A DNA stretch of 64,000 nt from Clostridia bacterium (lineage in GTDB: Bacteria; Bacillota; Clostridia; Oscillospirales; Acutalibacteraceae): NCBI GenBank assembly GCA_017428085.1, contig JAFRRP010000075.1:52714-116713 (forward strand), written 5' to 3'. Under the pieces are notes generated by a model, which saw nothing but the letters and a program-made list of their open reading frames with translations, was not told where the DNA came from and did not search any database. Shown in pieces: positions 24,161 through 33,200 of the stretch; position 1 is the first letter of the stretch; each line of letters starts with the position of its first letter. Both the position numbers and the translations under genes were made by a program.

Positions 24161-25093
24161 TTATTCCAGGAATGACGGAGGCAGGTCGTCGATCCATGAC
24201 TTTTGCGGCACGTCGTGGATCTCGTCGCCGTCCGCGTAGTCGCCGATCAGAAACGGCGAAGCCGGGTCGTGCCGGCGGCTGAGCGCCAATACCCGTTCCG
24301 GTTCCGCGTTGGCGTAGCAGTAGCGGCACAGGTGCCTGCAGGTGTTGTAGGCGCCGATATCGCAGGAGAGGTAGCAGGCGCACGCCGTCCTTGCCCCCTT
24401 CTTTTTCGGCGCGTTCAGGCGTTTGCCGATGGCTTTTTCGTAGTCGGCGATACGCATGCAGCCCCCGCAGTCCGCGCCGTAGGGGGCAAGCTCGTCGCCC
24501 TCGGCGCAGGGCTTCAGCGTCATGCCGTGGGCGGAAGCGAGCGATATCATCTCTTTTCCCAGCGCCAGCCGCTGCGTTTGCGTGACCTCCCGCGCTTCCG
24601 GAAAGTTCCGCCGTACCTTCGGGTACAGGTCGATGAAGCTGATGACGGCGGTCTTCGTATAACCGTCCAGCGCGGCGGCGATCCGCTCAAAGGCGCGCAG
24701 GTGGTATTCCGCCGTGTATTTGTCCGAAAGAAAGATCGGATCGTACCGCCAGCCCACGGCGTTGACGCCCACCTTGTCGGATAGTTTTTTGAAATCCTCC
24801 AGCAAACGGTGTTTGTCCGGTACGTTCGGCTCGATATCGCGCCCGTAGGGGGTGATCGTGACGAACCAGTATTGGCCGTAACCCGTCAGCAGCTCCATAT
24901 ACGGGAACATGGGCGCGGGGTTTTTGGTGCAGAAGCCGATCACGTCCACTACGGACGGATCAAGGCGGTACCGGCTGACCTGCTGCGGGCGATACGGGTT
25001 GCGCACGCACACGAATCCCTCCTTGAGTCGGTTGGCGAACCACTCCGCGTAGAAGGCGGGAATGTCCGTCCGCTGCCCGGTATTGATGATCAC
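24161..25093 (-). CDS. DUF1848 family protein with C-terminal Fe-S-type cysteines
   Basis: This 310-residue protein matches the DUF1848 pattern: N-terminal TDIPAFYAEWFANRL, then RPQQVSRYRLDPSVVDVIGF and TKNPAPMFPY, and the mid part GVNAVGWRYDPIFLSDKYT. The C-terminal CRHLCRYCYAN (CxxxCxxC) resembles a radical-SAM or spore-photoproduct-lyase-like cluster motif, and additional Cys pairs occur in CGGCMRI and CACYLSC. The family is of unknown function. It is convergent with the AOR operon and has no obvious partner gene. Confidence 0.8.
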   Translation of the reverse strand: MIINTGQRTDIPAFYAEWFANRLKEGFVCVRNPYRPQQVSRYRLDPSVVDVIGFCTKNPAPMFPYMELLTGYGQYWFVTITPYGRDIEPNVPDKHRLLEDFKKLSDKVGVNAVGWRYDPIFLSDKYTAEYHLRAFERIAAALDGYTKTAVISFIDLYPKVRRNFPEAREVTQTQRLALGKEMISLASAHGMTLKPCAEGDELAPYGADCGGCMRIADYEKAIGKRLNAPKKKGARTACACYLSCDIGAYNTCRHLCRYCYANAEPERVLALSRRHDPASPFLIGDYADGDEIHDVPQKSWIDDLPPSFLE

Positions 25094-25212
25094 TTCGCCT
25101 CACCGCCTTTCTTTTCCTTATTGTACCACGGTTTTGCCGTGGGCGCAACCCTCGCCCGCGGAAGAAAGGCGGACGTTTTGCGGCGTCGGCCGCGCGTCTT
25201 CCTCCGCGGCCG

Positions 25213-25269
25213 TCAAATGAAAAACAGAAAAGCGTTCAGCGCGGCGAAAAAAACGACGTGATACCTCAT
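25213..25269 (-). CDS. Possible 18-residue hydrophobic peptide
   Basis: A minus-strand frame reads MRYHVVFFAALNAFLFFI with an AAAGGA site 9 bases ahead of the ATG. It is hydrophobic enough to insert in a membrane. The call rests only on the ribosome site and composition, and it could be chance. Confidence 0.25.
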   Translation of the reverse strand: MRYHVVFFAALNAFLFFI

Positions 25270-25287
25270 GTATGCGCGTCCTTTTCC

Positions 25288-25316
25288 TTGACTTTCCCTC
25301 CGGCAGGAAGTAAAAT
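25288..25316 (+). promoter_or_regulatory. Promoter of the glycoside-uptake operon
   Basis: TTGACT (25288-25293) and TAAAAT (25311-25316) are separated by 17 bases, about 50 bases before the start at 25367. Confidence 0.65.
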
Positions 25317-25366
25317 ATCCGTATAGACCTTTGCGGTATCAGATCACAGTTCAAGGAGGAATGCGT

Positions 25367-26203
25367 ATGGCAAGCTGCCCGCATTGCGGCAGAAAGCTGC
25401 GGATGACGGATTGGCGGCAGGAGTGCCCCGGGTGCGGCACCAATCTCAATTACTACGATTCCAACCGGCGGCTGCTGGACGAGTCGGAAAAGGCGGAGAT
25501 CGAGCACGCGCTGTTCCAACCGAAGATCGACCGGGCAAAGGCGGCTTACGCCGGGTCGAAATGGGCGATCCTGCGCATCGTTTTTACGCTGCTGCCCGTG
25601 GGAGCCCTGTTCCTGCCGCTGCTGAAAAGCCCCGGCGGGGAAAGCGTCAACGTGATCGGCGTGTATGGAGCGATCAGCGCCGTGGGGTTCGGCGCGATCT
25701 TCAAGGGCGCCATCGGCAGCGCCATGTGCCTTGCCGCCGCGCTGCTGCTGGTCTCGGCGGCCATGATCCTCGTCAGCATCATCCTGATCACCATGTCGCT
25801 GGGCAAGCACGGCAAAGTCCGGGTGCTTATCACCTACGGTTTTATGCCGGCGTGCGCGGCGGGCGCCGTTATTGCCGCCGCTGTGGGCGGCAGGCAGCCC
25901 GTGGACGTGTTTGAGGGCGCCCCCGCGACAACGGTACCCGGCGTCGGCGCGTATCTGTACGCGGCGCTGTTCCTGCTCCTGTTCCTGTATAACGTGTTCC
26001 TGCTGAAAAAGGGCATCCCGGTCAAACATACGCCGTGCCTGATCGGCGGGCTGCCCGGCGAGGACTACTTCCGTTACGTGGAGGAGGGCATGAGCCATGC
26101 CGATATCCGGCGGAAGATGCTGGTCGCCCTTGCCGAGCTGCAGGAACGGCAGGATCGGGAGCTTGAGGAGGAAGGAGAGAAGGCCCATGAACGAACGGTA
26201 TAA
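25367..26203 (+). CDS. Zinc-ribbon membrane protein
   Basis: This 278-residue protein starts at 25367 (AAGGAGG 7 bases upstream). The first 25 residues form a zinc ribbon (CPHCGRKLR...CPGCGTNLNYY). Four hydrophobic segments follow (about 70-90, 115-145, 160-180, 210-230), and the C-terminus is an acidic, charged helix. It overlaps the next gene by 17 bases, so it is co-translated with the symporter and GH3 enzyme. The function is unknown; a regulatory or assembly role for the transporter is a guess from position. Confidence 0.75.
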   Translation: MASCPHCGRKLRMTDWRQECPGCGTNLNYYDSNRRLLDESEKAEIEHALFQPKIDRAKAAYAGSKWAILRIVFTLLPVGALFLPLLKSPGGESVNVIGVYGAISAVGFGAIFKGAIGSAMCLAAALLLVSAAMILVSIILITMSLGKHGKVRVLITYGFMPACAAGAVIAAAVGGRQPVDVFEGAPATTVPGVGAYLYAALFLLLFLYNVFLLKKGIPVKHTPCLIGGLPGEDYFRYVEEGMSHADIRRKMLVALAELQERQDRELEEEGEKAHERTV

Positions 26204-27764
26204 ACAGGAGATCCTTGATATCGCCGAGCACGGCACCGACGAGGAGGTCCGGCGGCAGCTGGGCAAGATGACCACGGTGGACCGCCGGGTGGTCTCCCGC
26301 AAGGAGACCATCGGCTACATGCTGTTCGACGGCAGCGCCGGGTTCAATATCGACGGACAGAAGGAGCTGTATGTGGACAGCGTCCTGAAGATCCATCTGA
26401 ACAAGCAGGCGCTTTACAACGTGTTCGCCGGTATCTGGGACGTGGCGGACGATCTCATCATCGGCGGCATCATCGAAAAGACCCGTACCCGCTGGGGCAA
26501 ATTCGTGCCGTACTTCTTTTTCTCGGGCCTTCCGTTCGCGGCGTTGGTCAGCGTCTACTGGCTGCTGCCGCTGTTCTTCTCCCCGGAGCACGTGAACGAC
26601 AGGGATTACATCCCGAAATTCGTCGCCTATGTCGTGCTGGAGCTGCTGATCGAAGCCGTGTCCAATTTCAAGGGCGTGGCCACCGCCGGTTACCTTTCCA
26701 CCATCACGCCCTATCCCTCCGACCGGCGGCGGCTGCTGGCCATCACGAAATACTGCAACCTGTTCTACGCCGGCGTGCCCAACATCATCATCGAATTCCT
26801 GCTGGATTTCATCACCAACGGGCTGATCAAGGATTCCACCGGCAGAAAGGGCAGCGCCCTGATCCGCCGGGTGCTGATGACCTTCGGCGCGGGCACGGGC
26901 ATCGTGGCGGGGCTGGTGGTGATGTGGTATTCCAGTCTCGCCAAAGAGCGCGTCCACCAGAGCATCCAGGTGCCGAAGATCCGTGAATGCCTGCGGGTCG
27001 TCTTTACCAACAAGCCGGTGCTGATGTATATGTTCTCCAACGCCCTGGGCTCCTTCAGCACGGGCATCCCCACCAACAGCTACTACCGCTGGGTGCTGTT
27101 CATGACCACCTTCGATACCATCTCCGGCATCCCGTCGGCGTTTTTCCAGCCGCTGGGCTTCGCGAAATACAACGCGCTTTCGGCGAAGTACTCCACCAGA
27201 ACGCTGTATATGCTGGGGCAGACGGTGCCCAAGGGATGTTATATCCCGCTGTTCTTCTACGGGCTGTTCCTGAAGAAAAAGGACGGCACTCACTTTTTCC
27301 AGAACCGGGGGCCGATGTTCCCCGCCTGCGCCCTGTGGGAGATCGTATACGCCGTCTTCCAGGGGATCAACTATATCTCCGGCGACGAGATCCGCAACGA
27401 GTGCAACGACTACATCGAGTGGAAGACCGGCTGCCGGAACGAGGCCACGCTGTCGGTGGCCAGCACCATCCTGTGCAAGATCCCCGCGCGGGTCAACAAC
27501 GTGATCACCCCGAAGCTGAAGCTTTGGATCGGCTACGACGCGGACGCCTATCCCGAGGGCAGGGCCCAGACGGAGCGCGCGCAGAAGTGGATCTTCGCCA
27601 TGTCCACGCTGTTCCCGGCGTTCCTTTCGCTGACCAGCATCCTGCCCATGTTTTTCTATAAGATCGACAAGGCTACCCGCGACAGGATGTACGCGGAGCT
27701 GAACGCCAGACGTTCCGCCATGGCGGAACGGATCACCGAAGCAGAAAGCGGGGATATATCATGA
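26187..27764 (+). CDS. GPH-type (MFS) sugar:cation symporter
   Basis: This 525-residue membrane protein has an AGGAGAG site before the ATG at 26187. The segment DDLIIGGIIEKTRTRWGKFVP matches the loop 2-3 signature of the glycoside-pentoside-hexuronide family, to which melibiose carriers belong. About eleven to twelve hydrophobic segments are visible. It is longer than typical members (450-480), with an extended soluble N-terminus of about 65 residues. Overlap with the GH3 gene that follows suggests it imports beta-glucosides or their oligosaccharides. Confidence 0.82.
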   Translation: MNERYKQEILDIAEHGTDEEVRRQLGKMTTVDRRVVSRKETIGYMLFDGSAGFNIDGQKELYVDSVLKIHLNKQALYNVFAGIWDVADDLIIGGIIEKTRTRWGKFVPYFFFSGLPFAALVSVYWLLPLFFSPEHVNDRDYIPKFVAYVVLELLIEAVSNFKGVATAGYLSTITPYPSDRRRLLAITKYCNLFYAGVPNIIIEFLLDFITNGLIKDSTGRKGSALIRRVLMTFGAGTGIVAGLVVMWYSSLAKERVHQSIQVPKIRECLRVVFTNKPVLMYMFSNALGSFSTGIPTNSYYRWVLFMTTFDTISGIPSAFFQPLGFAKYNALSAKYSTRTLYMLGQTVPKGCYIPLFFYGLFLKKKDGTHFFQNRGPMFPACALWEIVYAVFQGINYISGDEIRNECNDYIEWKTGCRNEATLSVASTILCKIPARVNNVITPKLKLWIGYDADAYPEGRAQTERAQKWIFAMSTLFPAFLSLTSILPMFFYKIDKATRDRMYAELNARRSAMAERITEAESGDIS

Positions 27765-29956
27765 GCGATACGCCCGAAACACGCGCAAAAGAGCTGCTGG
27801 CGCGGCTTTCATTGGAAGAAAAGATCTATCAGGTCACGTCGGACATGATTTTTGAGGTGGACGACGGTTACGACGACCGCCGCGACCCGCTGTTCGGCCA
27901 TTACCGCAACCCGGGGCATTTTATGCATTACCGGCGGGAAACGCCCGCTTCCCCGGCGGAGGTGACGGAACGCATCAACGAAGACGTGCGCCGCAGTATC
28001 GAGGCGCAGCCCCACCGCATCCCGCCCATCGAAAACGGCGAGGCGCTGCACGGCGCGCAGTGGGGCATGGGGACCAACTTCCCGCAGCCGATCAATCTGG
28101 CCTCCTCCTTCGATCCCGCTCTCGTGGAGCGCGTGGGGGACGCCATCGGCAGGGAGTGCGCCGTCGTAGGCGTGCGGCAGGTGTTTTCGCCTGTGGTGAA
28201 CCTTGTGCGCGACTGCCGCTGGGGCAGGACCGTGGAGACCTACGGCGAGGACGTGAAGCTGTGCTCCGATATGGGCGCAGCTATGTGCCGGGGCTTACAG
28301 AAAAACGGCGTGACCGCCACGCCGAAGCACTTCGCGGACAACTACGGCGCCGGGGGCCGGGATTCCAACTACTCCGATACCGGCGAGCGCACCATGCGGG
28401 AGGTATTCCTGCCTCCCTTCAAGGCCTGCTTTGACGCCGGGGCCAAGTCCGTCATGGCGGCGTACAACGCCTGGGAGGGCGTTCCCTGCTCCGGCAACGA
28501 ACGGCTTTTGACGGAGATCCTGCGGGACGAGTGGGGCTTTGACGGCTTCACGGTGTCCGACTATTCCGGCGTCCACGGCATGTGCGGCGCCCATCATATC
28601 GCCGGCAGCGAGGCGCAGGCGGCCGCCATGGCGCTGAAGGCCGGGCTGGACGTGATTTTGCCCTACGACTGCTTTGCCATCGTCAAGGAAGCGCTCGAAA
28701 AGGGTTATCTGACGGAAGGCGAGCTGGACAAAAACGTGCTGCGGGTGCTGACCGCCAAGTTCCGGCTGGGATTGTTCGACGAGCCCTTCCGCGATCCCGC
28801 CGCCGCCGACGCGCTGGTGCGCTGCGACGCCCACCGGAAGCTGGCGCTGGAGGCGGCGCGGGAGACGATCGTCCTGCTGAAAAACGAAGCCGTTTTGCCT
28901 CTTGAAAAGAAAAAAATAAAGCGCCTCGGCGTGTTCGGGCAGAGCGCCGGCCTGATCCCCATCGGCTCCAACTACTCCGGCCCCTTCGGCACGCCCTGGC
29001 AGGGCGGGGACGCGCCCACGCCGCTGGAAGCGCTGCGGGCGTACCTCGGCGACGGGACGGAAGTCGTGTACGGGGAAAGCGACGAGATCGAAACGCTGGC
29101 ACCCGCCTGCGACGCGGCGCTGTACTTCACCGCCATCGTGGAGGGGGAGGGACGCGACCGCAGCGACCTGCGGCTGCCCTCCGTTACCGTCCATAAAAAC
29201 CGCGCTGAAGACGGCGGCCTGATCGTGGACGAGGCCACGCAGGAGATCACGGACGATCAGGAGCGGTCCATCCTGCGGCTGGCAAAGGCCAACCCCAACA
29301 CCGTCGTGATCCTGCAGAACGGCGCCCCCATCGACATGACGGCGTGGGCCGGCGCGGTCCCTGCGGTGATCGAATCGTGGTACCCCGGCGAGCAGGGGGC
29401 CAAGGCGCTGGCGGAGATCCTGTTCGGCGAGACGAACCCCTCCGCGAAGCTGCCCATCACCATCCCAAAGTCTGTCGGCCAGCTGCCGCTTTTCTACGCG
29501 CATAAGCCCTCCGGCAGGGGGTACGCCTACTGCGATAATGACGGCAGGCCGCTGTACCCCTTCGGCTACGGCATGAGCTACACGACGTTTGCCGTGGGCA
29601 GCACTGCGCTGGATATTGCGGACAACGCCGTCACGGTTTCGTTCGACCTGACCAACACCGGGCCCCGGGAGGGGACCGAGGTGATGCAGTTGTACGTCGG
29701 CTCCCATGAGTGCGGCGTGGTGCGGCCGGTCAGGGAGCTGAAGGCTTATGCCAGAGTTTCCCTGCGGCCCGGCGAAACGAAGCGCGTGTCCCTGACGTTG
29801 GACGCGGACGCCTTCTGCTACTACGACCGTAAAATGGTATACGGCCTGCACGACGGCAATCACACGCTGCTGCTGGGCGCGTCGTCGGAGGACGTCGCCG
29901 CCTCCTTTGAGGCGGCGGCCCGGAACGGACGCATCCTACCTGTAAACGAAGAATAA
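27761..29956 (+). CDS. Glycoside hydrolase family 3 beta-glucosidase
   Basis: This 731-residue enzyme has the GH3 plan: N-terminal TIM barrel, alpha/beta sandwich, and C-terminal fibronectin-III-like domain. The substrate-binding motif KHFADNYGAGGRDSNYSDTG and the nucleophile Asp267 in FTVSDYSGVHG are present; NGAPIDMTAW and PFGYGMSYTTF mark the later domains. No signal peptide is seen, so it would hydrolyse imported glycosides in the cytoplasm. The start codon overlaps the symporter stop by 4 bases. Specificity could be glucoside or xyloside. Confidence 0.93.
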   Translation: MSDTPETRAKELLARLSLEEKIYQVTSDMIFEVDDGYDDRRDPLFGHYRNPGHFMHYRRETPASPAEVTERINEDVRRSIEAQPHRIPPIENGEALHGAQWGMGTNFPQPINLASSFDPALVERVGDAIGRECAVVGVRQVFSPVVNLVRDCRWGRTVETYGEDVKLCSDMGAAMCRGLQKNGVTATPKHFADNYGAGGRDSNYSDTGERTMREVFLPPFKACFDAGAKSVMAAYNAWEGVPCSGNERLLTEILRDEWGFDGFTVSDYSGVHGMCGAHHIAGSEAQAAAMALKAGLDVILPYDCFAIVKEALEKGYLTEGELDKNVLRVLTAKFRLGLFDEPFRDPAAADALVRCDAHRKLALEAARETIVLLKNEAVLPLEKKKIKRLGVFGQSAGLIPIGSNYSGPFGTPWQGGDAPTPLEALRAYLGDGTEVVYGESDEIETLAPACDAALYFTAIVEGEGRDRSDLRLPSVTVHKNRAEDGGLIVDEATQEITDDQERSILRLAKANPNTVVILQNGAPIDMTAWAGAVPAVIESWYPGEQGAKALAEILFGETNPSAKLPITIPKSVGQLPLFYAHKPSGRGYAYCDNDGRPLYPFGYGMSYTTFAVGSTALDIADNAVTVSFDLTNTGPREGTEVMQLYVGSHECGVVRPVRELKAYARVSLRPGETKRVSLTLDADAFCYYDRKMVYGLHDGNHTLLLGASSEDVAASFEAAARNGRILPVNEE

Positions 29957-30031
29957 AAAAAAGGAGCGTTCTCAAACAGTCGTTTTTTACATCAAAGTAC
30001 CGTCTATCGTACAATAAAAGCATTTTTCTTC

Positions 30032-30066
30032 CTGCCTTGCCGCAACCGGTGAAGGCAGTTTTTTTT
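30032..30066 (+). terminator. Terminator of the glycoside operon
   Basis: CTGCCTT and AAGGCAG arms are followed by eight T residues. Confidence 0.85.
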
Positions 30067-30080
30067 GTCGGAAAGAAGAT

Positions 30081-30098
30081 TTGTCAAAAATATGACAA
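30081..30098. promoter_or_regulatory. Palindromic site upstream of the giant gene
   Basis: TTGTCA-N6-TGACAA lies 34 bases before the -35 of the giant gene, a position suited to an activator or repressor. The half TTTGTCAAAAATA recurs near 1519. Confidence 0.4.
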
Positions 30099-30132
30099 AA
30101 AAGTAAAAATAAATATGGGATCAAGAAAAATA

Positions 30133-30161
30133 TTGACATTTATTCCCTTAAAGAGTAAAAT
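30133..30161 (+). promoter_or_regulatory. Strong promoter of the giant surface-protein gene
   Basis: TTGACA (30133-30138), a 17-base spacer and TAAAAT (30156-30161) in an AT-rich stretch. The first 17 bases, TTGACATTTATTCCCTT, are identical to those of the promoter at 47516-47532. Confidence 0.8.
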
Positions 30162-30235
30162 GTATACGGAAAAATTTTATTTCTATATAATATGAAATGA
30201 TAGAATAGCTTTACCTCAGGATGGAGGATGATAGT

Positions 30236-33200
30236 ATGTACAAAAGTAAGTTAGCGGCACGTAAGGCAGGGAAGGTCCTGTTGAGTTTGCTTCTGATGCT
30301 GGTGATGATGCTGTCTTCGGCGCTGCCGGGGGTGGCCGCTTTGGCTGCTGCGGCGGATGACGGATCGACGACGCTGACCACCTACTGCCGGGATACGGAC
30401 GGCAAGAACTATAAGGTGACGGCGTCCTATACCGAGGAGACCGGTATCCCCGCGGACGCCGCGCTTTCCGTTGCGGTGATCCCGGAGGACGACGAAGCGT
30501 ATCAGGATTACATTGCGCAGGCGTCCGACGCCCTCGGTTTCGACGCGGCCTTTTCGATGACCATGTGCCTGTTCGATATCGCGCTGGTCAGCAGCGCGGA
30601 TCCTTCCGTGAAATATCAGCCCGCCGAGGGAACCACGGTGGACATGAAGGTCCGCCTTGCGGAAACGGTGGAAAACGAATTCGGTCTGGTCCACATCGGC
30701 GAAGAGGAAACGGAAACGCTGGAGACCGACGTTTCCGGCAGAAACGTCAGCTTCGAGGCATCCGGCTTCTCCGTCTACGCGTTCGTCAATATCTTTGACA
30801 ACGACGGCGTGGTCACAGATTCCTCCCGGCTGGATAACGCGCCTCTGTTCATTTCTGCCGTTTCCGGTTCCGGGAATACCTATTACATGACCTCCAACAC
30901 CAACGGTTCCAGTATCAACAAAACTGCCGCCAACAGCACCGCAGGAGCGGCTCGTTACTTTTTTGAAAAGTTTACGTACGAGACTCTGAATGAGCTTACC
31001 AATGAATATGAGACCGTCGTCGTACCGAACGAATATTATATGTACACCCTCATCGACGGCGTATACAAGTATGTAAAACTCACGACAAATTCACGCGCGG
31101 CGTTTGTGGATAAAGCGCAGGCGACGAAGTTTACCGTTTCTCCCTGCGGTTACGATTATCCGGAATGCTTTTATTTTACTTTCTTTGATGGCAATAAACC
31201 CTATTATTTGACCTTAAAAGGTTCCGACACCAACACGATAGGTTTTGCCGGGCACGATAAAGCAAACAATCAGAACCGGCTTCGTCTTCTTCAATACGTG
31301 AATTCCGACGATGACGTGTACGGTCTGGACGGCAAAAGCTTCGCCATCGCCTTGGAGAGAACGGCCAATAAGGTGACCAACGCCATCGTGCTGCAGAACA
31401 GCGCGCTGAACGGTTCGGTGCTCGCGACCAGCACGGTGAACGTCAGGGCCAACCCGCTGGGCGGCGGTGACGACGTGTTCATCACCTCCGGCAATACCAC
31501 GGTGCCCGAGTATACGTTCCATTCACACGGCAGCAACAGCTACTATATCACCACCACCGTCTCCGGCACCACCAAATACCTGCGGGTCGCCGCCGACTCC
31601 GCCTCGCTGGTGGACGCACCTGACGAGAACTGCGAATTCAGATTGTCCGAAGGCGTCGGCGCCGCCAACGCCGGCAGGATGCGTATCGTTTCCGTCGGCA
31701 GCAATTGCGCGCTGTTTTACGGCTCCTCGAGTGGAAAGACCGGCTTTACCGGAAAGAATTCCAGTACCGCAGAGTCCTTCCTGCGGGTTGCCAAGCCCTC
31801 CGACATCCTGAACAACGACGACTTTGTCAATTATACCGCCAAAAAGGTCACCGTTTCCACTGTGATCACCGATCCCGATACCGGCGCGAAGGATTTCGCC
31901 GTCAAAAACGGCGATCAGGTCATCGTCTACACCCGTATCTGGAACGCGGAGACAAAGGAATATGAATTCTACGCCATCGATCAGGACGGCACACTGAAGC
32001 GCGTCTACGACGAGGGCGGCACCATCCGCTGGGCCGGCGCCCAGATCAACACGCTGCTGTGGAACTTTACGGACTACAGCGCCGGCAGGCCCACCCCCAA
32101 CCACTATTACGAGCTGCAGAACGTCTACAGCAACATGATCATCGCGCCGCAGTACCACACCGGCCAGGTCCTTTCCCCCAACACCATCGGTATCAACCTG
32201 CCCGGCAGACGTCTGGACCAGTACTATTCCTCCATCCTGGCGTGGGACGATTACCGCTACGACTACGCGGGCCTGAAACCCTCGCAGGACAAGACGAAGG
32301 TGGTCGCCGTTCCCATGCGGGAGGCAGCCGACTTCTATTTCGCCGTCATGGATATGCCCGTCGCGGGGCAGTTTACAGAGGTCGAAACGGTGGACAGTAC
32401 CGCGCTGGGCGTTACCCTGAAGGCGATCGACTTTCTGGGTGAAAAGTATAAAACCGACGGCAAGGGCGGCGGCGGACGTGACCGTTCGCAGACCGCCGTG
32501 ATGGGCGATGGAACCGATTTCCCGGCCGGTACCAGCGATATCTTCGGGCTTGTCACACAAAACCTTGAGGCAGACGGCTATCCCATCGCCACGAAAACGG
32601 GCAAATCTCTTTCGGAGCTGTTCGGCGACGCCACGCCCGTCAACCACCTGTTCATCAAGAGCACCTACGACGAGACCGGCTACTTTGAGTACAACTGCTG
32701 CCAGAACTACGCCACCCTGATGGCGGATGGCAATACGCCGAGCGAAAACTTCACCGTATACAACGAATTGGGAACGGCGGACGGCAATTTCATCAGCCAG
32801 GGCCACGGTTTCTTCCTTCCGTATAATAATATTACGCCTTCTTTGTCCGTTAAATATCGTAACCAGACGAATGTGCTCAATCAGGTCCTTTCCACCGACG
32901 ATCCCCGCCTGAACGAAAATCTGTATACCATTCCCTTCGCGGACGTACATTACCACTTCGGGCTGGAGATGGAGGCCAGCTTCATCATGAGCGAGAGTGG
33001 TCTTGACGACTGGGGCCACGACATCATCTTCGATTTCGCGGGCGACGACGACATGTGGCTGTTCGTGGACGGCATCCTTGTGCTGGACCTGGGCGGTATC
33101 CACTCCGCTTTCGTCGGCAAGGTCAATTTCCGGACCGGCCAAGTGACGTGCCCGGATAAGACCAAGTCCAACGGCACGTTGGAAAATACCGATCTGCGTA

